Below are positions 8,152-16,671 of a stretch of DNA of 48,436 nt, in pieces. This DNA is from an uncultured Hyphomicrobiaceae bacterium (GTDB lineage Bacteria > Pseudomonadota > Alphaproteobacteria > Rhizobiales > CALHAX01): assembly GCA_937931785.1 (NCBI GenBank), contig CALHAX010000032.1, positions 1-48,436 of the forward strand. The letters run 5' to 3'. How positions within the stretch are numbered: position 1 is the first letter of the stretch; each line of letters starts with the position of its first letter. The notes beneath the pieces are model-generated. The model did not search any database. It was not told where the DNA came from and was given only the letters and a program-made list of their open reading frames with translations. The translations under genes and the position numbers were made by a program.

Positions 8152-8472
8152 GTGGTCAACCGACATCGTGGGGAAATCGCGGCGTATCTTGATGGACGTT
8201 CTTATACGCTCTGTCTTACGCTGGGCGCACTGGCGGAGCTGGAGCATGCGTTCGGTGCCGAGGATATGGTCGCGCTGGCCGAGCGTTTCAATGCCGGGCG
8301 GATTACGTCACGTGATGCGATCCGTGTGATTGGTGCGGGGTTGCGCGGAGCCGGGCATGATCTTGATGATGATGCCGTTGCAGCGATGCGAGTGGACGGT
8401 GGGGCTGCCGGGTTCGTGACAATCGTTGCGCAGTTGCTTGCTGCGACGTTCGGTGCGGCGGCTTCGTCATGA
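8152..8472 (+). CDS. Tail assembly chaperone (GTA gp10 family)
   Basis: GTA gp10-type protein that probably chaperones the tape measure during tail assembly. Recognisable blocks are NRHRGEIAAYLDGR, the LTLGALAELEHAFGAEDM helix and RDAIRVIGAGLRGAGHDL. No ATG is available: GTG at 8152 is chosen, and TTG at 8146 would overlap the tail-tube stop. The stop overlaps the next gene by four bases (ATGA). In many tailed phages two chaperone genes are linked by frameshift; no slippery sequence is evident here. Confidence 0.82.
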   Translation: MVNRHRGEIAAYLDGRSYTLCLTLGALAELEHAFGAEDMVALAERFNAGRITSRDAIRVIGAGLRGAGHDLDDDAVAAMRVDGGAAGFVTIVAQLLAATFGAAASS

Positions 8473-8708
8473 CGATGCGTCGCGATACTGGCACACCGAT
8501 AGCGATGCCCTGGGATCAACTGATGACTGCGGGGTTGGGACAGCTTCGCCTGTCACCTACCGAATTCTGGAACATGACTGTGCCCGAGCTGGACGCAGCG
8601 CTGACCGGCGCATTCGGTAGCAGCCATGTCAAGATGCCCGCACGAAGGGACCTGTCAGCGCTCATGGCGATGTTTCCCGATTTGAAAGAGAGAAGCCCGA
8701 ATGGATGA
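8469..8708 (+). CDS. Phage tail assembly chaperone, small (GTA gp10.1-like)
   Basis: A 79-residue protein carrying the short conserved signature of this chaperone group: MPWDQLMTAGLGQLRLSP, then EFWNMTVPELDAALTGAFG and a C-terminal LSALMAMFPD. It overlaps gp10 by four bases and the tape measure gene by eight. The order gp10, small chaperone, tape measure matches known GTAs. Confidence 0.8.
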   Translation: MTMRRDTGTPIAMPWDQLMTAGLGQLRLSPTEFWNMTVPELDAALTGAFGSSHVKMPARRDLSALMAMFPDLKERSPNG

Positions 8709-9285
8709 CACACGTGAAGTCTTCACGTTCGAAATCGATGCCGATACGACCAGATTGCAGGCCTCACTTCGTGAAGCCGATCAGATCGGTACGCGGTTTG
8801 CGCGAACGTTGACATCCGCGTTTGAGGACGTGGCGGTGGGGGGACGGAAACTTGATGATGTGGTCAAGTCAGTTGGTTTGAAGTTGTCTCAGATTGCCTT
8901 GAAAGCCGCTGTCAAACCCCTTGAACAAGCATTCTCGTCCGGATTTGGAAATTTGTTCTCCGGTCTGACTGGATTTGCCAATGGCGGTGTTCCCGGGCGG
9001 CAGATGCCTGTGCCCTTTGCGGCGGGCGGTGTGGTGGCTGCGCCAACGGCATTCCAGTTTGGTGGTGGACAGTTGGGCGTGATGGGTGAGCGTGGTGCGG
9101 AAGCGATCCTGCCACTGGCTCGCGGTGCAGATGGAAAACTCGGTGTGCGCAGTGGTGGTGCGGGGGGTGCCATGCAGATCACGTTCAATGTCACGGCAGC
9201 GGACAGCCAAAGCTTTCAGCGGTCCGAGGCACAGATCGGGGCAATGCTGTCGCGTGTGATTGCACGTGGCGAACGGAATCTCTGA
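8701..9285 (+). CDS. Short tail tape measure protein (GTA gp11)
   Basis: Sets tail length and threads the tube. At 194 residues it is far shorter than phage tape measures but close to the RcGTA gp11 size as I recall it. The N-terminal half is helical (ADTTRLQASLREADQIG, LSQIALKAAVKPLEQAF). A Gly/Ala-rich hydrophobic middle follows (FANGGVPGRQMPVPFAAGG), then the MGERGAEAILPLARG motif typical of tape-measure C-termini. It overlaps the preceding gene by eight bases. The size supports a GTA rather than a phage origin. Confidence 0.85.
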   Translation: MDDTREVFTFEIDADTTRLQASLREADQIGTRFARTLTSAFEDVAVGGRKLDDVVKSVGLKLSQIALKAAVKPLEQAFSSGFGNLFSGLTGFANGGVPGRQMPVPFAAGGVVAAPTAFQFGGGQLGVMGERGAEAILPLARGADGKLGVRSGGAGGAMQITFNVTAADSQSFQRSEAQIGAMLSRVIARGERNL

Positions 9286-9299
9286 GGACAGTCTCGATC

Positions 9300-9938
9300 A
9301 TGAACTTTCACGATGTCAGATTTCCAACTGCAATTTCGCGCGGCGCGACTGGTGGTCCGGAACGACGAACAGATATTGTTGTGCTCGGCTCCGGACATGA
9401 AGAGCGTAACGCCCGTTGGGCAGATGCGCGACGGAATTACAACGCGGGATATGGCGTGCGTTCGGTTGACGATCTTCATGCAATTATTGCGTTCTTTGAA
9501 GAGCGACGTGGGCAGCTCTATGGATTCCGCTGGAAAGATCATGCGGACTACAAATCTGTATCGCCGGGAGCGCCTGTGAGCGCATCGGATCAATTGCTCG
9601 GGATTGGTGATGATACGCGTGCTGCGTTTCAGTTGGTGAAATCGTATGGCGTCGACTTTGCGCCTTATCGCCGGGACATTCGCAAACCGGTCGAGGGCAC
9701 TGTGACCATCGCAGTTGACGGTGTTGTTCAGCTGATTGGCCAGGATTTCAACATCGATCTGGATACCGGCATTGTTACATTTCTCTCCGGTCATGTTCCG
9801 TCGACCGGTGCAAGCGTTACGGCTGGGTTTGAATTTGATACGCCCGTTCGGTTTGCAACCGACCACCTCGACATCAGTCTCGATTGCATCACACACGGTT
9901 CGATACCCGCGGTTCCAGTGACGGAGATCCGGGTATGA
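9300..9938 (+). CDS. Distal tail protein, DUF2460 (GTA gp12)
   Basis: Hexameric distal-tail ring linking the tube to the hub. The 212-residue product has the DUF2460 pattern: FHDVRFPTAISRGATGGPER at the N-terminus, RWADARRNYNAGYGVRS, and DLHAIIAFFEERRGQLYGFR with WKDHADYKS. A second beta domain ends in GFEFDTPVRFATDHLDISLD. A weak GAGGA precedes the ATG. It overlaps the hub gene by four bases (ATGA). Confidence 0.9.
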   Translation: MNFHDVRFPTAISRGATGGPERRTDIVVLGSGHEERNARWADARRNYNAGYGVRSVDDLHAIIAFFEERRGQLYGFRWKDHADYKSVSPGAPVSASDQLLGIGDDTRAAFQLVKSYGVDFAPYRRDIRKPVEGTVTIAVDGVVQLIGQDFNIDLDTGIVTFLSGHVPSTGASVTAGFEFDTPVRFATDHLDISLDCITHGSIPAVPVTEIRV

Positions 9939-10804
9939 AGATTTTACCCGACGGCATGCAGGCCCATCTTGATGGTGGTGCCACGACGTTGTGCTGGTGC
10001 TGGAAAGTGGTTCGCAAGGATCATGTGACTCTCGGGTTCACCGATCATGACAACGACCTCACGTTTGACGGAGCAGTCTTCGAGGCTGCGTCCGGGTTTT
10101 CCGCAAGCGATTCACGACAGGCCGTCGGATTGAATGTCGACAACTCGGATATTGACGGGGCGCTGCAGAGTGGTCGTATTACAGATATCGATCTTGCAAA
10201 CGGACTGTATGACGACGCGCGCGTGGAGCTTTTTCGCGTCAACTGGAACGATGTTGCGCAACGTGTCCTGATGCGGGTCGGTACAATTGGCGAAGTGACA
10301 CGCGACGGGAATGCGTTTCGTGCTGAGGTGCGAGGATTGTCGCATGCTCTCGGTCAGCAACAGGGTCGGCTTTATCAGCGGACGTGTGATGCAGATCTTG
10401 GTGATGCGCGTTGCAGCGTCGATGTTTCAGTGCCTGAGTTTGCGATGTCAGGTACCGTGACCAAGGTGTTGTCATCGTCCCGATTGCAGTCGGGTGATGT
10501 TGGAAGTGCTCCGTCCGGATGGTTTACGTTCGGTCTGTTGCGCTGGACGAATGGTGCGAATGCAGGACGTGCCGTGCAGATTAAGTCGCACCGAACGGCC
10601 GATGGCGTGCATGTGTTTCATCTGTGGGAAGCGATGCGCGGTGCAATTGAATCTGGTGATGCGTTCGACATCACGGTGGGGTGCGACAAGCACTTGAAGA
10701 CCTGCACAACGAAATTTTCCAATGCGGTCAACTTCCGCGGATTCCCGCATCTGCCCGGCGCGAACTACGTAACGTTCTATCCCAATAGCGACGACCCTCG
10801 TTAG
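9935..10804 (+). CDS. Tail hub protein with four-cysteine Fe-S site, DUF2163 / BR0599 family (GTA gp13)
   Basis: Baseplate hub protein, 289 residues. The DUF2163 N-terminal domain contains TTLCWCWKVVRKD, LGFTDHDNDLTFDG and ASGFSASDSRQAVGLNVDN. The C-terminal BR0599-like part carries Cys151, Cys160, Cys250 and Cys257, with CDADLGDARC and GCDKHLKTC spacing. The homologous phage and GTA hubs bind an iron-sulfur cluster with such cysteines, so one is expected here. The start at 9935 overlaps the preceding stop (ATGA); an earlier in-frame ATG at 9884 lies inside gp12 and is unlikely. Confidence 0.9.
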   Translation: MKILPDGMQAHLDGGATTLCWCWKVVRKDHVTLGFTDHDNDLTFDGAVFEAASGFSASDSRQAVGLNVDNSDIDGALQSGRITDIDLANGLYDDARVELFRVNWNDVAQRVLMRVGTIGEVTRDGNAFRAEVRGLSHALGQQQGRLYQRTCDADLGDARCSVDVSVPEFAMSGTVTKVLSSSRLQSGDVGSAPSGWFTFGLLRWTNGANAGRAVQIKSHRTADGVHVFHLWEAMRGAIESGDAFDITVGCDKHLKTCTTKFSNAVNFRGFPHLPGANYVTFYPNSDDPR

Positions 10805-10813
10805 GCACCAAAC

Positions 10814-11269
10814 ATGTCTTTATTCAAAACAGAGATCGTGCGGCGCGCACGGGGCTGGATCGGCACGCCTTATCACCATCAAGCCAGTTTGCGCGGCGTC
10901 GGGTGTGATTGTCTGGGTCTGGTGCGTGGGCTCTGGCGTGAGATTTATGGTGATGAGCCGGAAGCGTTTGAGCCCTACACACCGGATTGGGGGGAAGTTG
11001 CACGGGAAGAAACGCTTCTTTCAGCGGCGCGTCGGCACCTCGTCATGGGGGATCCGGTTCCCGGAGGTTATTCGACTCCGCTCGTAACAGGTGACGTCGT
11101 TGTTTTTCGCATGCGCACAGGTGCGATTGCGAAACATGCAGCAATTGTAAGTGGCCCGACATCCATGATCCACGCCCAGGAACAGTATGGTGTCGTTGAG
11201 GTGCCTGTAGGGGCCTGGTGGCAACGCCGCGTCGCTGGATTATTTTCATTCCCGGAGCATCGTATCTGA
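10814..11269 (+). CDS. NlpC/P60 family tail peptidase (GTA gp14)
   Basis: Cell-wall peptidase carried in the tail tip, thought to open peptidoglycan of recipient cells during DNA entry. The 151 residues show the NlpC/P60 core: ARGWIGTPYHHQ, the nucleophile in GCDCLGLVRG (Cys33), and the catalytic His in KHAAIVSG about 75 residues later, followed by a second His (MIHAQ). The triad appears complete. It ends two bases before the megatron gene. Confidence 0.9.
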   Translation: MSLFKTEIVRRARGWIGTPYHHQASLRGVGCDCLGLVRGLWREIYGDEPEAFEPYTPDWGEVAREETLLSAARRHLVMGDPVPGGYSTPLVTGDVVVFRMRTGAIAKHAAIVSGPTSMIHAQEQYGVVEVPVGAWWQRRVAGLFSFPEHRI

Positions 11270-11271
11270 TC

Positions 11272-14200
11272 ATGGCAACACTGGCACTCAGTACAGCAGG
11301 CGCCGCGCTTGGCGGATCGTTCCTGCCCGGTTTCAGTGCGCTTGGTGCGACCATATCCGGTGCTGCGATCGGTCGGGCGGCGGGCGCAATTGCAGGACGG
11401 TTTATTGATCAGGCTCTTTTTGCACCGTCTGGGCAGGACCGTCTTGTGGAAGGTCCGCGGCTTGATGACCTGCACATCCTTTCGTCCGGCATCGGGGCAC
11501 CTGTTCCCCGTCTCTATGGTCGTGCGCGCATTGGCGGGCAGGTTATTTGGGGGCCGCCCTTTGAGGAGGCGGCGGTGACCACGCAGGCGGGGGGTAGTGG
11601 TGGCGGGAAGGCATCACAACCACAGCAGTCCGGTGGAAGCCGTGTAGACTATCGCTACTACGCGAGTTTTGCGGTTGGTTTATGCGAGGGGAAAATTTCT
11701 CGCATTGGCCGCATTTGGGCTGATGGCAAGGAACTCGATCTCTCGAATGTTTCGTATCGCTTGCATCGCGGTGGGGACGGCCAACAGCCTGACAGCCTGA
11801 TTGTAAGCCACGAGGGAGAAGACAATACGCCTGCGTATCGTGGGTTGGCCTACATCGTGTTCGAACGATTGTCGCTTGAACGGTTTGGTAACCGCTTGCC
11901 GCAACTTTCGTTTGAGGTGTTCCGTCCGATCGACGGGTTTGAACAAAAAATCAAGGCGATCACGGTTATTCCTGGCGCAGGGGAGTTTGCCTACGACACG
12001 AATGAGGTGATCCGGCTTGCGGGCGGGGGGACAACTTTCCCGGAGAACACGCACACGCAACAGGGTGATACGGACTGGTGCGTCTCGATGGACATGTTGC
12101 AGGCCAGCGCGCCGTCTTTGAGAAATGCTTCTCTTGTTGTGAGCTGGTTTGGAACAGATTTACGTGTCGGACATTGCGAGCTGCGCCCAGGTGTTGAGCG
12201 TGTGGAGAAAACGACGTCACCCTATGCGTGGTCTGTACAGGGATTGCCGCGTGCAAGTGCGCATGTCGTGTCGCAGATCGATGGTCGCCCGGCATTTGGC
12301 GGCACACCTGCGGACCGCTCTGTAGTTGCAGCGTTGAAGGACCTTTCTGCGCGTGGTCTTGGTTCGACTTTCTATCCTTTTATCTTGATGGATGTGGCGC
12401 CAGGTAATGGTCTGACAGATCCTTACGGGGCGGGTGAACAGGCTGCATTCCCGTGGCGAGGACGGATCACGGTCGATCCTGCGCCCGGGTTGCCAGGGTC
12501 TCCGGACAAGACAATTGCAACTGCGACAGATGTTGCTGCTTTCGTTGGGGCGGCTGCCGTCAGCGATTTTACCATCGTGGGGGAAGCCGTATATTACTCC
12601 GGACCAGCAGAATGGTCCTATCGCCGCATGATTCTGCATTACGCGCATCTCTGTAAGGCTGCGGGTGGCGTAGATGCGTTCCTGATCGGTTCCGAACTGC
12701 GGGGTCTGACGTGGTTGCGCGATGGAGCTGGGGGCTATCCATTTGTACAGGCGCTGATGCAACTTGCGGACGATGTGAAATCTGTCCTTGATGCACAAAC
12801 GAAAGTCACATACGCGGCGGACTGGTCGGAATACTTCGGACACCAACCGGCGGATGGCAGCGGCGATGTTGCGTTCCATCTCGATCCACTCTGGGCTTCG
12901 CCGTCGATCGACGCGATCGGAATCGATTGCTACTGGCCGTTAGCGGATTGGCGACATGAAGGCAGTCATCTCGACAAGGATGCGGGAGCACCGTCAATCT
13001 ATGATCTGAACTACCTGCGGAATAATATTACAAGTGGCGAGGGGTTCGAGTGGTACTACGCAACACCACAAGACCGTGTTGCGCAGGTTCGAACATCCAT
13101 TACCGATGGTGCAGGCAAGCCTTGGGTCTATCGTTTCAAGGATCTGGTGTCCTGGTGGAAAAACCCGCACTTCGCTCGTCCTGGCGGTGTAGAGTCAGCT
13201 ACTGCTACGGCGTGGATACCCGAGTCCAAACCAGTTTGGTTCACAGAAGTGGGCTGTCCTGCTGTTGATCTCGGCGCCAACCAGCCGAACGTATTTGTTG
13301 ATCCCAAGAGCGCCGAATCGCACCTTCCGTATTTCTCGCAAGGTCGACGCGATGACCTGATGCAGCGGCGTTATCTCACGGCCATGCTTCGACATTACGA
13401 CCCGTCGGATCTCGATTTCGATGATGCGCAAAATCCTGTGTCTACCGTTTATGGTGGCAGGATGCTCGCGACGGACAGGATGTATTGCTACACGTGGGAT
13501 GCGCGTCCAGATCCTGTGTTTCCGCGTGCGCTGTCTGTTTGGTCGGATGGTGCGAACTGGACGCTGGGTCACTGGCTGACTGGCCGTCTTGGCGGTCTCG
13601 ATCTTGCACGACTCGTTGCTCATATTTTGGACGAGTATGGGTTTGCACCTCATGATGCTTCAAAGCTTGAGGGAACTTTACATGGACTGGTCATTGAGCG
13701 TTTGATGTCTGCGCGGCAAGCGCTGCAACCGTTGGAGCTTGCGTTCTTCTTCGATGGTTTTGAGACGGGTGGTCGATTGCGATTTTGCCATCGGGGACAA
13801 TCGGACACAGCGCTGACGCTTGATCATGATGATCTTGTAGAGGAAAAATCGGGTGGATCATTGTGTTCCATAATACGGGCACAGGAAACGGACCTGCCGG
13901 CATCGGTCAAACTGAGCACGATCGTTGAAGCTGGCGACTATGAAAGAGACGCGCAGGAATCGCGGCGATTGGAGACAGTCAGTTCGCGTGTTGCGACGGC
14001 GGATTTACCTCTCGTTATGGATCGCTCTCAGGCTCGACTTATTGCAGAGCATTGGTTGCATGATACCTGGCAAGCACGCGACACGTCGAAGTTCAAGTTA
14101 CCTCCAAGCAGGCTGGCCGTAGAGCCAAGCGACAGCGTTGCACTTGTTGGCCCGGGTGGTCCCGAGTTGCATCGCATTACCGCGGTAACTGCGGGGCAAG

Positions 14201-15228
14201 TTGCAGACATCGAAGCACGCTCGATCTCACCAGATGTATTTTCTGTTTCTACGTCTATTGAAGAAGACGTTGCCGAACCTATTATTCTGGCGATTGGCCC
14301 TGTGAACGCGTACTTTCTTGATCTCCCGCAGTTTGGTTCTGTCAGTAATACTTCTCTGGGGTGGTTTGCTGCCAGTGGTTCGCCGTGGCCGGGACGCGTC
14401 TCTCTTTATCGCTCCGGTGGGGTAGACGGGTTTGAGCTTTTTGCCAGTGCGACGCGTGCAGCGACGACCGGGGTTGTTTTTGCAACGGATCCATCGGTCG
14501 TCACGGGGCGGTGGCATTATGCGGAAACACTTACTGTGCAGCTTGAGCGTGGGGCGCTGGCTGGATTGACGGAAGTTGCGGTTTTGAATGGTGGCAATCT
14601 TGCTGCGATTCAGCATGCTTCCGGTGCATGGGAAATCATTCAATTTCGCTCTGCTGAGCTTGTTGCGGATCAAACCTATGCGTTGAGGCAATGTTTGCGG
14701 GGACAATCCGGAACGGAGCATTTATCGGAGCAGCCGTTGCCTGCTGGTGCGCTGTTCGTTCTTCTTGATGAGGCTGTTGTGCCATTGTCGCTCAACGGGG
14801 ACGATCGGGACTTGCCATATACGTGGACCTGGGGACCAGCCAATCGTCCGTTGGGGCACCTGACATATCGAACTGCTGTTCATGCGTTCATGGGTGCTGG
14901 ACTGGCCCCCTACAGACCGGCGCACCTGTCACGTCGAGACAATGCGCATGGCACCCTGTTTTCATGGATCCGTCGGACACGTGTGGGAGGGGACAACTGG
15001 GCCAACGTTGAAGTGCCTCTTGGTGAAGACGTCGAAGCCTATGAAATTGACATTCTCGACGGTGAAACTGTTGTGCGAACGCTGACGAGTTCCTCTACTC
15101 AGATTCTGTACACATTCGCCGATCAGGCGAGTGATTGGGGGAGCAATGTGCCTGAAACCTTTAGCCTGTCCGTTTTTCAGATGAGTTCCGTCTACGGACG
15201 CGGAACACCGTTGGAGGTCATTGTCTAG
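11272..15228 (+). CDS. Tail megatron with glycoside-hydrolase-like TIM barrel (GTA gp15)
   Basis: Large baseplate protein (1318 aa) forming the central tail-tip spike and carrying a TIM-barrel domain. The N-terminal 50 residues are Gly/Ala-rich and hydrophobic (GAALGGSFLPGFSALGA). Next come the VPRLYGRARIGGQVIWG block and the YYASFAVGLCEG segment. The barrel occupies roughly residues 430-700, with FLIGSELRGLTWLRD and a Glu in VWFTEVGCPAVDLG at positions where glycosidases keep catalytic acids. The phage-tail domain follows (about 770-950), then beta-rich repeats. The ATG at 11272 fits better than an upstream one at 11218 inside the peptidase gene. The frame is intact. Confidence 0.92.
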   Translation: MATLALSTAGAALGGSFLPGFSALGATISGAAIGRAAGAIAGRFIDQALFAPSGQDRLVEGPRLDDLHILSSGIGAPVPRLYGRARIGGQVIWGPPFEEAAVTTQAGGSGGGKASQPQQSGGSRVDYRYYASFAVGLCEGKISRIGRIWADGKELDLSNVSYRLHRGGDGQQPDSLIVSHEGEDNTPAYRGLAYIVFERLSLERFGNRLPQLSFEVFRPIDGFEQKIKAITVIPGAGEFAYDTNEVIRLAGGGTTFPENTHTQQGDTDWCVSMDMLQASAPSLRNASLVVSWFGTDLRVGHCELRPGVERVEKTTSPYAWSVQGLPRASAHVVSQIDGRPAFGGTPADRSVVAALKDLSARGLGSTFYPFILMDVAPGNGLTDPYGAGEQAAFPWRGRITVDPAPGLPGSPDKTIATATDVAAFVGAAAVSDFTIVGEAVYYSGPAEWSYRRMILHYAHLCKAAGGVDAFLIGSELRGLTWLRDGAGGYPFVQALMQLADDVKSVLDAQTKVTYAADWSEYFGHQPADGSGDVAFHLDPLWASPSIDAIGIDCYWPLADWRHEGSHLDKDAGAPSIYDLNYLRNNITSGEGFEWYYATPQDRVAQVRTSITDGAGKPWVYRFKDLVSWWKNPHFARPGGVESATATAWIPESKPVWFTEVGCPAVDLGANQPNVFVDPKSAESHLPYFSQGRRDDLMQRRYLTAMLRHYDPSDLDFDDAQNPVSTVYGGRMLATDRMYCYTWDARPDPVFPRALSVWSDGANWTLGHWLTGRLGGLDLARLVAHILDEYGFAPHDASKLEGTLHGLVIERLMSARQALQPLELAFFFDGFETGGRLRFCHRGQSDTALTLDHDDLVEEKSGGSLCSIIRAQETDLPASVKLSTIVEAGDYERDAQESRRLETVSSRVATADLPLVMDRSQARLIAEHWLHDTWQARDTSKFKLPPSRLAVEPSDSVALVGPGGPELHRITAVTAGQVADIEARSISPDVFSVSTSIEEDVAEPIILAIGPVNAYFLDLPQFGSVSNTSLGWFAASGSPWPGRVSLYRSGGVDGFELFASATRAATTGVVFATDPSVVTGRWHYAETLTVQLERGALAGLTEVAVLNGGNLAAIQHASGAWEIIQFRSAELVADQTYALRQCLRGQSGTEHLSEQPLPAGALFVLLDEAVVPLSLNGDDRDLPYTWTWGPANRPLGHLTYRTAVHAFMGAGLAPYRPAHLSRRDNAHGTLFSWIRRTRVGGDNWANVEVPLGEDVEAYEIDILDGETVVRTLTSSSTQILYTFADQASDWGSNVPETFSLSVFQMSSVYGRGTPLEVIV

Positions 15229-15232
15229 TCTC

Positions 15233-16627
15233 ATGGCACGTACACCAAATCTTGAATTGAGTTATCTCGAAGCTGCTCAGGCGCAAAAACACGTTACGCA
15301 CAACGAGGCGTTGCGCGCTTTGGATGCGCTGGTGCAGATCTCTGTACGTGATCGCGATTTAAATACACCACCGTCAGCCACGGAAGACGGCGATCGTTAT
15401 CTCGTGGCGGATGGTGGGCTAGGTGGCTGGACTGGCAGGGATGGGCAACTTGCTGTCTGGCAGGATGGTGCCTGGGCGTTTCATACCCCGCAACCTGGCT
15501 GGTTGATCTGGGTTGAGGATGAAAATTCGGTATTCGTTTGGTCCGGAACCTCTTGGCACGTTGTCGGTGGCGGAAGCGGGGCGATCAATCCTGCCGACCT
15601 TGTCGGTGTGAATGCTGTTGCCGACGTCACGAACCGCCTTTCTGTTTCATCTCCAGCGTCGTTGTTCAATCACGACGGGGGGGATCACCGGCAGGTGATC
15701 AACAAGGCAGTATCCACCGACACGGCAAGCCAGGTTTATCAAACTGGATTCTCTGCGCGGGCGGAGGTGGGACTTGCAGGGGATGACGACTTTCATTTCA
15801 AGGTCAGCGCTGACGGGACATTGTTTCGCGATGCAATTGTAATCAGTCATGAGACTGGAGGAGTGTCGTTTCCGCACTCAACCTTGCACGCCCGGGAAAA
15901 CTTGCTGATCAACGGTGATTTTCAGATCAACCAGAGGGTGTTTGCAGGTGGCGCACTTGCAGCCCAGACGTATGGGTATGACCGATGGAAATCCGGGACG
16001 ACGGGAGCCGACCTCTCCGTCGTCGATGATGTTGTGTCTCTTGCATCGGGTGAAGTTGTGCAAGTTTTGGAGGCCCCGTCGCTTGCCGGTAAAACGGTCA
16101 CGGTGAGTGTTTCGGGTCTTGATGGAGGTGATCTGCTTGTCGATGTCGGTGGCGCCGCAGGTACGCTTGCGAACGCAAGCGGGGTAGGCGTGAGTTCTAT
16201 CTCGGTTGATGTGCCACAATCGGCGACGGGGAATATTTCTTTTCGTCTCTCTCCTGCGTCAGGCGCAGTCAACTTCCGGACTGTGAAACTTGAAGTCGGG
16301 GCAGATGCGACCCCGTTCTTGCGCAGGGCTTTTCCGCTCGAACTGGCGATGTGCCAACGCTACTTCGAACGCGTTTCCGGGATAGGAGGCGCGAATCGTC
16401 TCATCCGTCGGGGATTCGGGAACCAGACTGGTTTCCAGTTTTCAACCGTGTCTTTCAGTACGCCAAAGCGCGCGGCCCCTGCTGTTACGCTACTCAATCT
16501 TTTCCAGAACGATGCGGATCAGGGGCAGGCATTCAATGGTTCCAAGGTCGAGTTCGAGTTTTTTCAGAACGTGACGGCTGCCAACGGCTACGCGTTCTTT
16601 GGGTATCAGGCGGACGCCGAACTCTAG
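15233..16627 (+). CDS. DUF2793 tail fibre / receptor-binding protein
   Basis: Probable host-recognition fibre placed after the megatron, as in many alphaproteobacterial GTAs. The N-terminal DUF2793 domain is clear: LELSYLEAAQAQKHVTHNEA, then RYLVADGGLGGW and WLIWVEDENSVFVWSG. The middle includes an ATSP-poor beta region. From about residue 225 (NLLINGDFQINQR, YGYDRWKS) it adopts the NGDFQ-type carbohydrate-binding or fibre-tip module, ending with FPLELAMCQRYFERV. The ATG at 15233 is taken; the frame is open from 15221, overlapping the gp15 stop. The C-terminal 70 residues do not match anything I know and may be the receptor-specific tip. Confidence 0.85.
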   Translation: MARTPNLELSYLEAAQAQKHVTHNEALRALDALVQISVRDRDLNTPPSATEDGDRYLVADGGLGGWTGRDGQLAVWQDGAWAFHTPQPGWLIWVEDENSVFVWSGTSWHVVGGGSGAINPADLVGVNAVADVTNRLSVSSPASLFNHDGGDHRQVINKAVSTDTASQVYQTGFSARAEVGLAGDDDFHFKVSADGTLFRDAIVISHETGGVSFPHSTLHARENLLINGDFQINQRVFAGGALAAQTYGYDRWKSGTTGADLSVVDDVVSLASGEVVQVLEAPSLAGKTVTVSVSGLDGGDLLVDVGGAAGTLANASGVGVSSISVDVPQSATGNISFRLSPASGAVNFRTVKLEVGADATPFLRRAFPLELAMCQRYFERVSGIGGANRLIRRGFGNQTGFQFSTVSFSTPKRAAPAVTLLNLFQNDADQGQAFNGSKVEFEFFQNVTAANGYAFFGYQADAEL

Positions 16628-16671
16628 CCTTTTACGTTCGTTTTGGTCTCTTGATTTTCGTGTGGAGTTAA

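Noticed and set aside
8440-8480. Programmed frameshift between the two tail chaperone genes
   Set aside because: No slippery heptamer is seen; the genes are linked by an ATGA overlap instead.
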